This document shows, piece after piece, positions 1-9,450 of a DNA stretch of 48,206 nucleotides. Both the position numbers and the translations under genes were made by a program. A model generated the notes under the pieces. It saw only the letters and a list, made by a program, of their open reading frames with translations. It ran no database searches and was not told the DNA's origin. The stretch lies in NCBI GenBank assembly GCA_030824515.1, contig JAVBXN010000033.1, positions 1 through 48,206 of the forward strand. Reading direction: 5' to 3'. How positions within the stretch are numbered: the stretch's first letter is position 1; every line of letters starts with the position of its first letter. The stretch is from Pelobacter sp. Lineage in GTDB: Bacteria > Desulfobacterota > Desulfuromonadia > Geobacterales > Pseudopelobacteraceae.

Positions 1-117
1 AAATCAAAAGCTTGAACAAAATACTGACTTAACCCTTAAGGTGATCATTTTTTTTGATGTAAGTCCTGGTTTTATCGGCGTGCATCCGTTTTTCTCGGCG
101 GTTAACTGCCGTTTATA
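1..117 (-). repeat. Dispersed intergenic repeat R1, copy A (inverted)
   Basis: The reverse complement of this stretch matches the repeats at 13257-13419 and 38522-38706: an ACGGCAGTTAACCGCCGAG end, then GGATGCACGCCGA, then a T/A-rich middle ending near GTATTTTGTTCAAG. The copy is cut by the window edge, so its GCCGATGAACGCCGA-type end is not seen. It lies directly upstream of the selenoprotein gene. No coding potential is seen. Confidence 0.8.
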
Positions 118-142
118 GGTTAAAGAACAAGGAGAAAGTCTC

Positions 143-1498
143 ATGCCCAAAGAAAGACTGATAGTTATCGGCGGTGATGCCGCCGGTATGAGCGCTGCCT
201 CGCAGGCCAGGCGCCGCAGGCCCGAACTGGAGATCATCGTCTTTGAGCGCGGTCCGCACACATCTTTTTCCGCCTGAGGGATTCCTTACTACGTCGGCCG
301 GGTTGTCGACGAACAGGAAAAGCTGATTATCCGCACCCCGCAAAAGTTCCTGGAGCGGGATGGAATCAATGTCAAAATTCTGCATGAGGTTGAAGAGATC
401 GATGCCACCGGGAAAAGGGTGCATGTCCGGAATCTGAAAACCGGCAAATCTGCGTGGCACCCCTATGACCAGCTGCTGATCGCCACCGGCGCGGTCCCGA
501 TCTGTCCTGATCTTCCCGGCTCCGATGCCATTGACATCTGTGGGGTAAATACGCTGGAAAGCGGTCTGGAGATTCGCCGCCGTCTCGACAAAGGGACCAT
601 GAAGCGGGCGGTAGTAGTCGGTGGCGGCTATATCGGCCTGGAGATGGCGGAAGCACTGGTGAGGCATGGCCTGGAAGTTTCGCTGATCGACAAATCCCCC
701 CAGGTGATGGGAACCCTGGATGAGGAGATGGGGGTGCTGGTGTCACAGGCGCTGCGGAATATCGGCGTCACCCTGTGCCTGGAGGAGACGCTCACGGAGT
801 TCGAAACAAAGGCCGGGAAGGTGACCGGAGTTGTCACCGACAAGCGTACCCTTCCGGCCGACATTGTCATCCTTGGCCTCGGAGTCCGTCCTAATACTGC
901 GCTTGCCGCGGCGGCCGGCATTCCTCTCGGGGATAAAGGGTCGATCCGGGTCAACGGACGGATGGAAACCGGAATTGCCGGTATCTGGGCGGCAGGGGAT
1001 TGCGCCGAGTCGTTCCATCTGGTGAGTCGCAGACCCTTCCATATCGCTCTCGGCACGGTCGCCAACCGCCATGGACGGGTAGCCGGCATTAATCTGGGCG
1101 GCGGCTACGCCACGTTTCCAGGAGTACTGGGAACAGCCGTAACAAAGATATGTGACGTGGAAGTCGCACGTACCGGACTTCAGGAAGTGGAGCTCAGGAA
1201 TCTGGGCATCGAGTGGGTCAGCGCCATGATCAAGAGTCGCACCAGGGCGGGATATTTTCCGGGTGCGGGGGACATAACCGTAAAGGTGCTGGCCGAAAGA
1301 GGCAGCGGTCGCCTGCTGGGAGGCCAGATCGTTGGTATGGAAGGCTCGGCCAAGCGCATTGACACCCTGGCAACCGCACTACATGCCGGTTTTACTGTGG
1401 AGGAGATGATTAATCTGGACCTTGGCTATGCTCCACCTTTTTCACCGGTCTGGGATCCTGTCGTGATCGCTGCCCGTGAAGTGGCCAAGAAGCTCTGA
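143..1498 (+). CDS. Selenocysteine-containing FAD/NAD(P)H disulfide reductase (CoA-disulfide reductase / NADH oxidase-like)
   Basis: A 451-residue flavoprotein of the pyridine nucleotide-disulfide oxidoreductase family, single-active-site class (CoA-disulfide reductase, NADH oxidase). ATG 143 follows AAGGAGA. The reading frame is open except for an in-frame TGA at 275-277 (codon 45). Coding continues on both sides: an FAD motif at about residues 8-16 before it (VIGGDAAGM), and after it IPYYVG, the NAD motif VVVGGGYIG near 157-165, the second FAD motif WAAGDC near 280, and the C-terminal YAPPFSPVWDP. In this family the residue between SFSA and GIPYY is the catalytic cysteine, exactly where the TGA sits, so Sec is the natural reading. 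A hairpin follows the TGA at the expected distance. Cytoplasmic. A conventional gene call would start at 419 and lose the FAD half. The alternative is a nonsense mutation, which would be a coincidence at this codon. Confidence 0.88.
292..311 (+). promoter_or_regulatory. Candidate bacterial SECIS hairpin
   Basis: Five base pairs, CGTCG (292-296) with CGACG (307-311), close a ten-base loop containing GGG. The stem starts 14 nt after the TGA at 275-277. Bacterial SECIS elements sit directly after the UGA inside the coding region, with a short stem and G in the apical loop; this fits. The fold was made by eye and no energy was computed. Confidence 0.6.
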
Positions 1499-1528
1499 CT
1501 GCGATTTTAAGCCAAGGAGGAAGCGGTT

Positions 1529-2869
1529 ATGGGTGGATGGAGAGCGTGTTGTCGGGAAACATTCATATTATCCCTGATCCTGGCCGGAACTTTTCTTGGT
1601 CCCGGCTGGCTGGAACAGGGCCTTGCCTTGGCCGATCAAAAACCGGAGACCTCTTCTGCTCCCCGGCAGGAATCAGCGGCAGCAGTATCCGAATATCACA
1701 CACCGCTGGCCGGTGAAGCCTTACACACCGTCTTCATGGGCAAGGTGGTGGATGTACCAGCCCAGGATCGAAGTCGCGTTTCCGCCGTTACTCTGGGGGG
1801 GGTGTTTTACACGCCCAAGCAGGGCAATACATCGATCACGCCGATCGGAGCCATTTTTCTGAAGCGGGTATGGGAGGAGTCGAGAACACGCAATGTGATC
1901 AGCGTCTTCGTCAACGACCTGGAGTATGACAAAAGTTTCGGGAAGCTGGAACTGGTCACGCGATTTGAAAACAATACGATTTTAGGCGGTCAGAGGGAAG
2001 TGGTTAACAACGAGGAGATCAAGTCGTCCGACACGGAATGGGGGACTGTGGTCGCTTCGATCGGTCCAGGCCTCCGCTACAAGGTGGCTCCCTTTCAGGT
2101 CGATAATGATCTGCGGCTACAGCTGCTGGGCCGGGTCGGTTACTTTTATGCCGGACGGACCGGCGATACGGGGCCAAACCTGGTGCTGCCGCCCGATACC
2201 ATGCTGTACGGCGTGAAGCTGCGGGGCAGATATGACGGGATGCGCCGGAATCTGCTGGAACTCCCCCATACCGGCATGGCCGCCGGATTCGATCTGGATT
2301 ACATGCATCGGGACAAGTGGGCAGATTTCGGCACCACACCGGATGCATTCTTTTCCAGGCAGAATACCCAGGATTATCTGCAGGTTAACGGCTACCTGAT
2401 GGGGGTCGCCGGAATTCCGGGGCTGTCGGAGAAGAACCGGTTTCTCGTGAGCCTTCACGGCGGAGTTACTCCGCGTAAGGGTTCGGACCGCTTTAATGCC
2501 ATCACGATCGGAGGCGGACCTCTGCCGGGCGAATCGGATGACCTCTGCCGTCCCAATTATCCCGGCGCCATGTTCAACCAGGTTCTCGTCTCCGACTATG
2601 CCCTGCTGGCCCTGGAATATCGCCGCGAACTGGCATTCTTTCTCTACTTCAACTTGCGTGAGACCTTCATCTGGGCGGACCGGGCATCTGTTACCGATTC
2701 CAACCGGTTTCTGTTCAAAAACTCAACCGGTGCAGCAACCACCATCGGCCTGAATTCGGGCTTTTTCTGGAATTCCTCATTGTATCTCGGGTATTCATGG
2801 GACTCCGGTTTCATACGCAACGGCAAGTCCGGAAGCGGCTTGATCCTTACCTGGAACAAGTCGTTCTGA
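1529..2869 (+). CDS. Exported outer-membrane beta-barrel protein, unknown function
   Basis: 446 residues, starting at ATG 1529 behind AAGGAGG. The N-terminus has a long signal peptide (hydrophobic stretch about residues 12-33, ending near ALA). The mature protein is rich in alternating aromatic/polar strands and glycine, and ends in phenylalanine (LTWNKSF), typical of proteins inserted by the BAM complex. The C-terminal half (after about 240) looks like a surface-antigen-type barrel with repeated GxxxxY and LxxxLR strands, but I cannot name the family. It lies 30 bp after the selenoprotein gene, so cotranscription is likely. It could be a porin or a lipid-related barrel; a phospholipase D-like gene lies two genes downstream. 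Confidence 0.7.
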   Translation: MGGWRACCRETFILSLILAGTFLGPGWLEQGLALADQKPETSSAPRQESAAAVSEYHTPLAGEALHTVFMGKVVDVPAQDRSRVSAVTLGGVFYTPKQGNTSITPIGAIFLKRVWEESRTRNVISVFVNDLEYDKSFGKLELVTRFENNTILGGQREVVNNEEIKSSDTEWGTVVASIGPGLRYKVAPFQVDNDLRLQLLGRVGYFYAGRTGDTGPNLVLPPDTMLYGVKLRGRYDGMRRNLLELPHTGMAAGFDLDYMHRDKWADFGTTPDAFFSRQNTQDYLQVNGYLMGVAGIPGLSEKNRFLVSLHGGVTPRKGSDRFNAITIGGGPLPGESDDLCRPNYPGAMFNQVLVSDYALLALEYRRELAFFLYFNLRETFIWADRASVTDSNRFLFKNSTGAATTIGLNSGFFWNSSLYLGYSWDSGFIRNGKSGSGLILTWNKSF

Positions 2870-2899
2870 CGGCAAACGGAACGGAAGGGAGTAGATATC

Positions 2900-3187
2900 A
2901 TGGACAAGCGAACAGAGTATGTCGAAAAACTCTCGGCGCAGATGGTCGAATGGGATGCGCAGATATTCCTGCTCAGGGACAAGGCTGAAAGCGCTACGCC
3001 CGAAGACAGGTATGAATATTCGGCTTTAATCGCAGCCTTGCAGCTCAAGCGGGATGAGGCTGCGCAAAAGCTGCAGAGGATATCGATTGCCGGCGATCAT
3101 GAGTGGGAAGAGCTCAAAGCTGGTACGGACAGGGTCTGGAGCGAGGTCAGGAGTATCCTGCACGACGCCATTATCAATATCAAATAA
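2900..3187 (+). CDS. Small coiled-coil protein (Sll1863-like stress family)
   Basis: 95 residues, almost entirely charged amphipathic helix with heptad-like spacing (EKLSAQMVEWDAQI, LIAALQLKRDEAAQKLQ). No signal peptide or cysteine. ATG 2900 follows GGGAG. The layout matches small coiled-coil proteins of the sll1863-type 'stress response' annotation, whose biochemical role is unknown. It ends four bases before the start of the phospholipase D-like gene, suggesting translational coupling. Confidence 0.65.
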   Translation: MDKRTEYVEKLSAQMVEWDAQIFLLRDKAESATPEDRYEYSALIAALQLKRDEAAQKLQRISIAGDHEWEELKAGTDRVWSEVRSILHDAIINIK

Positions 3188-3191
3188 ATAT

Positions 3192-4625
3192 ATGGCAAAC
3201 TCCAGGCCTTTCATATTGTCCTTTCTGTTCATGACCCTCCTGAATATCGGCAGCGGATGTGCCGCCTTGCCCAACGTCTCCGAGATGATCGATGAGGCGC
3301 CTTCCGCGCAAAAACCCCGTCCAATAGTTTCCTCGCGGGGTGTGCTGTCCCCACAACAGAGCAAGGCTGTCATGGATCGTCTGAAGCGCTCGGTCAACCC
3401 GACCGATGTTCTGGAACGACACACCGCCGTGGTGGAGTCGGTCACTGAAAGCCCGCTGACCAAGGGCAACAAAGTGACTCTGCTGGCTGATGGCCAGGCC
3501 GCCTATGCCGCCATGTTCAAGGCGATCCATCGCGCCAAAAGCCAGATCAACCTTGAAAGCTATATCATCGAAGACGATGAAACCGGCCGTAAATTTGCCG
3601 ATCTGCTACTGCAAAAGCAGGGTGAAGGCGTCCAGGTAAATGTGATTTATGACAGCATGGGCAGCATCAATTCCCCGGCTTCCTTTTTCCAGCGTCTGCG
3701 CGCCGGAGGAATTCAGGTGGTTGAGTTCAACCCGCTCAATCCACTGGCGGACCGTGATGAGTGGGGGCTGACACACCGGGATCACCGCAAGATTCTGATC
3801 GTTGACGGCGAAGTCGCCATTATGGGCGGCATCAACATCAGCAAGGTTTATTCCAGTAGTCCTCTCAAGCGGAAACGAAACAGGAAAGGGCCGATTCACT
3901 GGCGTGATACGGATATTCAAATCGAAGGCCCGGCCGTGGCTGAATTCCAGAATCTCTTTCTTGACACCTGGCTGAAGCAGAAGGGACCGAAACTTTCCGA
4001 ACTGAACCATCCCTCCGTACCGGTTCCGGTAAGCGCTAAAGGCGCGTCAGCTCCCGGCGCAGCCAGGGAAAAGGGCAGTGCCCTGGTGCGTGTGATCGGC
4101 AGCACCCCGGGTGAGAGCAACAGGATTCCGTTTATTGTGTATGTGTCGGCCATCTCTTTTGCTGAGCATTCGATTCATATGACCAATTCCTACTTCATTC
4201 CCGATGACCAGATCGTAAAGGCCCTGGGCGACGCCGCCGGACGTGGTGTTGACGTAAAGATAATTCTCCCCGGTGTTACCGATTCCATGTTGGCGTTACA
4301 TGCGCAGAGATACCATTATTCCGGGCTTTTGAAATCGGGAGTCAAGCTGTACGAGCATAGCAGCTCCCTGCTGCATGCAAAAACCGCGGTGGTTGACAAG
4401 GTCTGGTCTACCGTCGGTTCCACCAACATGGATTTTCTGAGCCTGCTGAACAATGACGAGGTGAACGCGGTTATCCTGAACAAGGAGTTTGCCGTTGAAA
4501 TGGAGAAAATGTTTGCCGGTGATCTTGCGAATTCCAGGCAGATCAAATGGGATGAGTGGAAAAACAGGCCGTATTTAAACCGGGTCAGGGAGTGGTTTGT
4601 GAATCTGTTCGTAAGATGGCTGTAA
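3192..4625 (+). CDS. Phospholipase D / cardiolipin synthase-like protein with two HKD motifs
   Basis: 477 residues with both HxK(x4)D motifs of the phospholipase D superfamily: THRDHRKILIVDGE near residue 197 and LLHAKTAVVDK near 393, each followed by the usual GS/GG-N stretch (MGGINIS, VGSTNMDF). This architecture fits cardiolipin synthase type B enzymes, which join phosphatidyl groups at the inner membrane. ATG 3192 is chosen because it gives a signal sequence ending in GSGC, a weak lipobox. The frame is open further upstream into the preceding gene, but that extension is not credible. There is no clear ribosome site; it starts four bases after the preceding stop. Substrate and membrane side are inferred. 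Confidence 0.85.
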   Translation: MANSRPFILSFLFMTLLNIGSGCAALPNVSEMIDEAPSAQKPRPIVSSRGVLSPQQSKAVMDRLKRSVNPTDVLERHTAVVESVTESPLTKGNKVTLLADGQAAYAAMFKAIHRAKSQINLESYIIEDDETGRKFADLLLQKQGEGVQVNVIYDSMGSINSPASFFQRLRAGGIQVVEFNPLNPLADRDEWGLTHRDHRKILIVDGEVAIMGGINISKVYSSSPLKRKRNRKGPIHWRDTDIQIEGPAVAEFQNLFLDTWLKQKGPKLSELNHPSVPVPVSAKGASAPGAAREKGSALVRVIGSTPGESNRIPFIVYVSAISFAEHSIHMTNSYFIPDDQIVKALGDAAGRGVDVKIILPGVTDSMLALHAQRYHYSGLLKSGVKLYEHSSSLLHAKTAVVDKVWSTVGSTNMDFLSLLNNDEVNAVILNKEFAVEMEKMFAGDLANSRQIKWDEWKNRPYLNRVREWFVNLFVRWL

Positions 4626-4692
4626 TTCCAATTCCATATCAAAGCCCTGTCTCTGATCCTTGCCTGGATGTGCATGGATTCAAAGGAAAACC

Positions 4693-7338
4693 ATGAACTG
4701 GCATCAGCAGAATACAGATGAAGCCATGCAGGAACTGGGGTCGTCTGCACGGGGCCTTTCCGCGGATGAAGTCCAAAAGCGGCTGCTGGAGCATGGTCCC
4801 AACGAATTGACCGAAACGGCAAAAAAAACGGTGTTCATGATGTTCCTGGACCAGTTCAAGGACTTTATGATCCTGGTGCTGATTGCCGCCGCCGCCATCT
4901 CCGGCATCATCGGCGAGGCCTCTGACACGTATGCCATCATTGTGATCGTAGTTCTGAATGCGGTCATCGGCTTTGTGCAGGAATATAGAGCCGAAAAGGC
5001 CATGCAGCTGCTCATGAAAATGTCAGCCCACTCGGCCCTGGTGATCAGAGACGGGAATCCCGTCACCATTCCGGCAACCCAACTGGTTCCCGGCGATGTT
5101 GTAATTCTGGAAACCGGCAGGATCATTCCTGCTGATATGAGGTTGATCGAAGCTGCCCGGTTGAAGGTCGAGGAAGCTACTCTGACCGGCGAATCCCTGC
5201 CGGTTGAAAAACATGTCGAGCCGCTCCCCGACGAAAATCTGCCGCTCGGCGACCGTAAGAACATGGCCTACAAGGGAACTGTCGTGACCTATGGCCGCGG
5301 CACCGGTGTTGTCACGGCGACCGGCATGGGTACCGAACTGGGAAAAATCGCCACTTTGCTGCAGGAAGGGGAGGAGGTGCGGACTCCACTCCAGAAAAGG
5401 CTCGCAACATTCAGCAGGAAACTCGCTCTGGCGGTGCTGGCCATTTGCGTGGCTATCTTTACCGTCGGTATTCTGCGGGGAGAGCCTCCATTAGTGATGC
5501 TTCTGACGGCAATTTCACTGGCCGTTGCGGCAATTCCGGAGGCGCTGCCGGCAGTGATTACCATTTCCCTTGCCCTGGGTGCGAAGAAGATGGTGGCGCA
5601 GAATGCCCTGATCCGGAAACTTCCTGCAGTAGAAACCCTCGGGTCCGTTACCTATGTCTGCTCCGACAAAACCGGAACCCTGACCCTGAACAAAATGACC
5701 GTGGAAGAGGTCTATACGCGCGGAATGCTGCTACCTGCGGATAAGGTGGAGCCGGGCAGCAACCCGGAACTTTTCACCGCCTTGGCCCTGAGTAATGACG
5801 CCAACAGCGACGCATCCGGCACGATGCTGGGAGATCCTACGGAGATTGCCTTGTATGCCGTTGCCAAGCTGTATGGCTTCGATAAAAAGGTTCTTGAACA
5901 AAATTTCCCCAGAATTGCCGAAATTCCCTTCGATTCCGACAGAAAATGCATGACCACCTTTCACAGTATCCCTGCTGATTCCCCTTTTAAGGCAGTGGGA
6001 GAGGGCTCCTGTGTTTCTTTTACCAAAGGGGCAATCGATGTACTGCTGGACAAGGCGGCATCCCTGGTTACGACGGCGGGGGCGGCGCCGTTTGACGGCG
6101 CTGAGCTAGAGAAAGTTAACGAACGGATGGCCGCCGATGGACTGAGGGTCCTGGGGATTGCCATGAGGACCTGGGAGTCGCTGCCTACTGACCTATCACC
6201 CGGGTATGTGGAAACCGGACTCACCATCCTGGGTCTGCTGGGCATGATGGACCCACCCAGGGAGGAGGCCCGGGAAGCGGTCCGGCTCTGCAGGACCGCC
6301 GGGATACGGCCGGTCATGATCACCGGTGATCACCCCTTGACGGCACGGAGCATTGCAACGCGGCTCGGGATTCTGGAAGAGGGTGACGAAGGTGTAATGG
6401 TCGGCAGGGAGCTTGAACAGCTTTCGGAGGATGAGTTTGCAAAGCGGGTCGAAAGCATCCGTGTTTACGCCAGGGTAGCGCCGGAACAGAAGCTGAAGAT
6501 CATCATGGCGCTGCAGGACAAGGGACAGTTCGTTGCCATGACCGGCGACGGCGTCAATGATGCTCCCGCCCTAAAACGGGCAGACATCGGCGTGGCCATG
6601 GGGATCACCGGCACTGACGTTTCCAAGGAAGCGGCCGCCATGATACTTCTGGATGACAACTTCGCCACCATCGTCAAGGCTGTCAAGGAGGGGCGGCGTA
6701 TCTTCGATAACATCCGCAAGTTCATCAAGTACACCATGACCAGCAATTCCGGCGAGATCTGGACCATCGCACTCGCCCCGCTGCTGGGGTTCCCCATCCC
6801 CCTGCTGCCGATTCATATCCTCTGGATCAATCTGGTTACCGACGGACTGCCGGGACTCGCCCTGGCTGCGGAAGCATCGGAAAAAGGGATCATGGAACGC
6901 CCGCCGCGGCATCCGACGGAAAGTATCTTCGCCCAGGGCCTCGGCGTCCATATCATCTGGGTGGGGCTGCTCATGGGCGCTGTGTCACTCCTTACCCAAA
7001 ACTGGTTTTTAAAGACCGGGCAAGCTCACTGGCAGACCATGGTTTTTACCGTACTCTGCCTGAGCCAGATGGGGCATGTGCTGGCCATACGTTCGGAGCG
7101 GGAATCTCTGTTCAGCCAGGGAATTCTCTCCAACAAGCCGCTGGCGGGAGCATTTTTGCTGACCTTCGTGCTGCAGATGGCAACCATCTATGTGCCGCAA
7201 CTGAACATCGTCTTCAAGACAGCGCCCTTGACATTCGGCCAGCTGGCCGTGACCCTGGCGCTTTCCACGGTTGTTTTCTTCGCGGTAGAGCTTGAAAAAC
7301 TGGTCAAGCGGCGCCGCAACCCCATCCAGTCAGGCTGA
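4693..7338 (+). CDS. Cation-transporting P-type ATPase, type IIA (calcium-type)
   Basis: 881-residue P-type ATPase. ATG 4693 is preferred over an upstream TTG because AAAGGA lies just before it. Visible: N-terminal cation-ATPase domain, actuator TGES near 163, PEALP in M4, phosphorylation motif CSDKTGTLT with Asp325, KGA nucleotide motif, and TGDGVNDAP near 617. M5 has NSGEIW and M6 has INLVTDGLP; these hold the Asn/Glu and Asn/Thr/Asp ligands of SERCA site II, and the M4 Glu is also present. Calcium (or manganese) export is therefore likely. It stands alone 67 bp after the phospholipase-like gene and may share its transcript. Confidence 0.92.
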   Translation: MNWHQQNTDEAMQELGSSARGLSADEVQKRLLEHGPNELTETAKKTVFMMFLDQFKDFMILVLIAAAAISGIIGEASDTYAIIVIVVLNAVIGFVQEYRAEKAMQLLMKMSAHSALVIRDGNPVTIPATQLVPGDVVILETGRIIPADMRLIEAARLKVEEATLTGESLPVEKHVEPLPDENLPLGDRKNMAYKGTVVTYGRGTGVVTATGMGTELGKIATLLQEGEEVRTPLQKRLATFSRKLALAVLAICVAIFTVGILRGEPPLVMLLTAISLAVAAIPEALPAVITISLALGAKKMVAQNALIRKLPAVETLGSVTYVCSDKTGTLTLNKMTVEEVYTRGMLLPADKVEPGSNPELFTALALSNDANSDASGTMLGDPTEIALYAVAKLYGFDKKVLEQNFPRIAEIPFDSDRKCMTTFHSIPADSPFKAVGEGSCVSFTKGAIDVLLDKAASLVTTAGAAPFDGAELEKVNERMAADGLRVLGIAMRTWESLPTDLSPGYVETGLTILGLLGMMDPPREEAREAVRLCRTAGIRPVMITGDHPLTARSIATRLGILEEGDEGVMVGRELEQLSEDEFAKRVESIRVYARVAPEQKLKIIMALQDKGQFVAMTGDGVNDAPALKRADIGVAMGITGTDVSKEAAAMILLDDNFATIVKAVKEGRRIFDNIRKFIKYTMTSNSGEIWTIALAPLLGFPIPLLPIHILWINLVTDGLPGLALAAEASEKGIMERPPRHPTESIFAQGLGVHIIWVGLLMGAVSLLTQNWFLKTGQAHWQTMVFTVLCLSQMGHVLAIRSERESLFSQGILSNKPLAGAFLLTFVLQMATIYVPQLNIVFKTAPLTFGQLAVTLALSTVVFFAVELEKLVKRRRNPIQSG

Positions 7339-7419
7339 CTCTTATGCAGGAATTGCCGGCAGTCGCATGCGCACTGGTAACAACTGTCAAGGAACAGCGG
7401 CTGTTTGCAGTAACCCGAT

Positions 7420-7453
7420 CCGTCATATATGGCAGTTGCGTCAATCGTGACGG
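7420..7453. promoter_or_regulatory. Enhancer dyad UAS-1 for a sigma-54 activator
   Basis: 34-bp element with outer arms CCGTCA and TGACGG. It contains two inner dyads, GTCA-TATA-TGGC and GTCA-ATCG-TGAC. The same 34-bp layout recurs at 13053, 20180 and 31454. The centre lies 126.5 bp upstream of the -12 GC of the promoter at 7549. The rest of the 343-bp gap 7339-7681 holds only the promoter and leader. Confidence 0.8.
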
Positions 7454-7548
7454 GTACAAATGCCATATTATCCCTATCAATCACCTCTCCATATTAATTT
7501 CACAAGTATAATCGTGCAATTACACTATCCGTTTCTCCGCTTCGTAAC

Positions 7549-7563
7549 CGGCACGTTAGTTGC
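7549..7563 (+). promoter_or_regulatory. Sigma-54 promoter P1 (-24/-12)
   Basis: CGGCACGTTAGTTGC matches the sigma-54 consensus TGGCACG-N4-TTGC except for the first base. GG and GC are separated by ten bases. Transcription should start near 7575 and run into the small membrane-peptide gene at 7682. Confidence 0.82.
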
Positions 7564-7681
7564 CTTTTATATTGTGTGCAGAGCATGTATTTGTTCTCTG
7601 CGAAGTAAGGCCAGTGGCGACTGTTATTGCTGTGCGATAACCAGCGCTTTAAAAATTACAATCAGGGAAAGGATAATCGCC

Positions 7682-7786
7682 ATGCTTAATTCGGAAAAAG
7701 GAAAAGTGGGGTGGATTTTACTGTGGCTACTGGGAATTCCGCTTCCGATACTGGTAGTGCTGTTTCTTCTGCGCGGGTGCACCTGA
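7682..7786 (+). CDS. 34-residue single-span membrane peptide
   Basis: ATG 7682 behind GGAAAGGATAA; 34 codons then TGA. A charged N-terminus (NSEKGKVG) precedes one hydrophobic span (WILLWLLGIPLPILVVLFLL), and the protein ends RGCT. Similar tiny 'GIPxPILxxLxLLRG' membrane proteins are common in Proteobacteria, with no assigned function. First gene of the P1 transcript. Confidence 0.7.
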   Translation: MLNSEKGKVGWILLWLLGIPLPILVVLFLLRGCT

Positions 7787-7833
7787 AACGGCCTTGTTGA
7801 GTAAAAACTTTGCAATATCAAGGTGAACGAGCC

Positions 7834-8400
7834 ATGAAAAATGCAAATATCTTTATAGCGGGAACACTTATGCTGATGATGCTGTCCGGGTGCGCAGCTT
7901 TTCTTCCCAGCACAATAGAAGTCGTTCCGGTCCCGTGGAAAAGTTTCCAGGAAGTGCAGTCGGCCTATGGAACAGTCGTTCGCAATCAGACCACCGTTCT
8001 GCAGCTTAAGCAGGCAGGCTTCGACATCTACTCTACACCCAACGTCAGGATTCTCAGTTATATAGATATCGCTACAAACACTCAGAATATTAAATTCGAG
8101 GACTTGAGCAGCGGATTGGCGCTCTGCATCAAGGCCAGGGACAACTGTCTGGGCTACCAGATCGAGCCGAAGGTCATGGTCAACGAGCGTATGGGCAACT
8201 TCTGGCTCGACATCTTCAACTTCAAGAGGAAAACCAAGGGGACCGGTTGGCGGTTCAAGGCGCTCTTCCTGGTTATCGACGATGTTGTCGTAGATAAGTT
8301 CTGGAGCGGTGATCCGAACATTCTCGAGGAACGAGAAACCAAAAATCCGCTGGGCCCTCTCCAGGAAGCCGGGGCCATGGTATTGCGGCTCATACCGTAG
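7834..8400 (+). CDS. Lipoprotein, unknown function
   Basis: 188 residues. ATG 7834 follows AAGGTG and gives a signal peptide with a clear lipobox, MLSGC (Cys at about residue 19). The mature part has mixed alpha/beta character and no catalytic motif I recognise; two cysteines (CIKARDNC) could pair in the periplasm. It sits 47 bp after the membrane-peptide gene and 94 bp before an exported-protein gene, so all three probably form one sigma-54-controlled unit. The frame is open to TTG 7810, but no ribosome site supports that start. Confidence 0.7.
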   Translation: MKNANIFIAGTLMLMMLSGCAAFLPSTIEVVPVPWKSFQEVQSAYGTVVRNQTTVLQLKQAGFDIYSTPNVRILSYIDIATNTQNIKFEDLSSGLALCIKARDNCLGYQIEPKVMVNERMGNFWLDIFNFKRKTKGTGWRFKALFLVIDDVVVDKFWSGDPNILEERETKNPLGPLQEAGAMVLRLIP

Positions 8401-8494
8401 GAATATTTTCAGTCGCCGGGAAACGCAGAACTCAGACCGGCTTTCAAGTCGCAACCCGACTCATCACTGAAGTGAAAGTGTCATGTGAATCAAG

Positions 8495-9424
8495 ATGTTC
8501 AAGTTAAAACTTCCCCGATATTTTTTCCAGTTGATCGTTGCTGTTGCTGTTCTTCTCCCGGTCGGTTCCGCTGTGGCCGTTATAAAGCCCCGGTTGGGCG
8601 AAACGGCGCTGATGGACACCTATCACCGGAATCTGTCAAGACTGGGGACAAACAGCTACGGCATCCCGCTCGTAGTGGAGTCTTTTGAACAGGACGACAG
8701 AGTGCAGGTGGATGTTTACGGGATCTTCGATTATTCCTACAGCAGTGTTGTCAATGCACTCAAGGTTCCGGCCAACTGGTGCGACATAGTTTCCCTCCAC
8801 CCCAACATCAAGGCCTGCACCTACAAACAGCTGCCAGGGGCCTGGTTGTTGAGCTTTTACCCGGGCGGTAAAGTCTATCAGTCCCCCGATGATTCAAGTC
8901 AAGTCGTGTACCGCTATACGACCGTTGTGCAGCAACAGAATTATCTGGATATCTTGCTCAATGCCGATTCCGGCCCCTACGGCACCAGGGATCACAGAAT
9001 GAGGTTCGAGGCTCTGCCCATTGACGGCACGAAAACTTTTGTCCACGTCAGTTATGCCTACAGCGACAGCGTTGCGCTTCGTCTCGCAACCAAGGTCTAT
9101 TTTGCGACACTAGGACGGAGCAAGGTGGGGTTCACGGTTGTTGGAACGAACCGAAGCGGCAAGCCCGACTATATTCGCGGACCGCGCGGCGCGCTCGAAC
9201 GCAGCGCGGTCCGCTACTTTTTAGCGATCCAGTCCTTTATGCATACGCTGCGCTATCCCGAAGCAAGTCGTTTCAACATGAGAATCAGCGAGTGGCATGA
9301 TCTTACGACCGTCTACAGGAAACAGCTCTTTGATCTGGATAAGAACGACTACATAAATTTCAAAACCGCTGAACATAAAAACCAGGTCGTTCTCCAGCGG
9401 CGGATCGGAAGCGGTTCCAGGTGA
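8495..9424 (+). CDS. Exported protein, unknown function
   Basis: 309 residues with a signal peptide (positive FKLKLPR, hydrophobic core to about 28, AVA cleavage site). The mature protein has a regular alpha/beta pattern that might be a START/SRPBCC-like lipid-binding fold (YSYSSVVNALKVPANWCDIVSLHPN), but this is impression only. The ribosome site is weak. Probably the last gene of the P1 unit; a repeat element follows it. Confidence 0.65.
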   Translation: MFKLKLPRYFFQLIVAVAVLLPVGSAVAVIKPRLGETALMDTYHRNLSRLGTNSYGIPLVVESFEQDDRVQVDVYGIFDYSYSSVVNALKVPANWCDIVSLHPNIKACTYKQLPGAWLLSFYPGGKVYQSPDDSSQVVYRYTTVVQQQNYLDILLNADSGPYGTRDHRMRFEALPIDGTKTFVHVSYAYSDSVALRLATKVYFATLGRSKVGFTVVGTNRSGKPDYIRGPRGALERSAVRYFLAIQSFMHTLRYPEASRFNMRISEWHDLTTVYRKQLFDLDKNDYINFKTAEHKNQVVLQRRIGSGSR

Positions 9425-9450
9425 GTTCCAATCCGGGTTGCAACAAAAAA

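Noticed and set aside
7460..7681. Frame beginning at 7460 that ends with the 34-aa membrane peptide
   Set aside because: The upstream part covers the promoter, while ATG 7682 has a proper ribosome site and gives a sensible membrane peptide.
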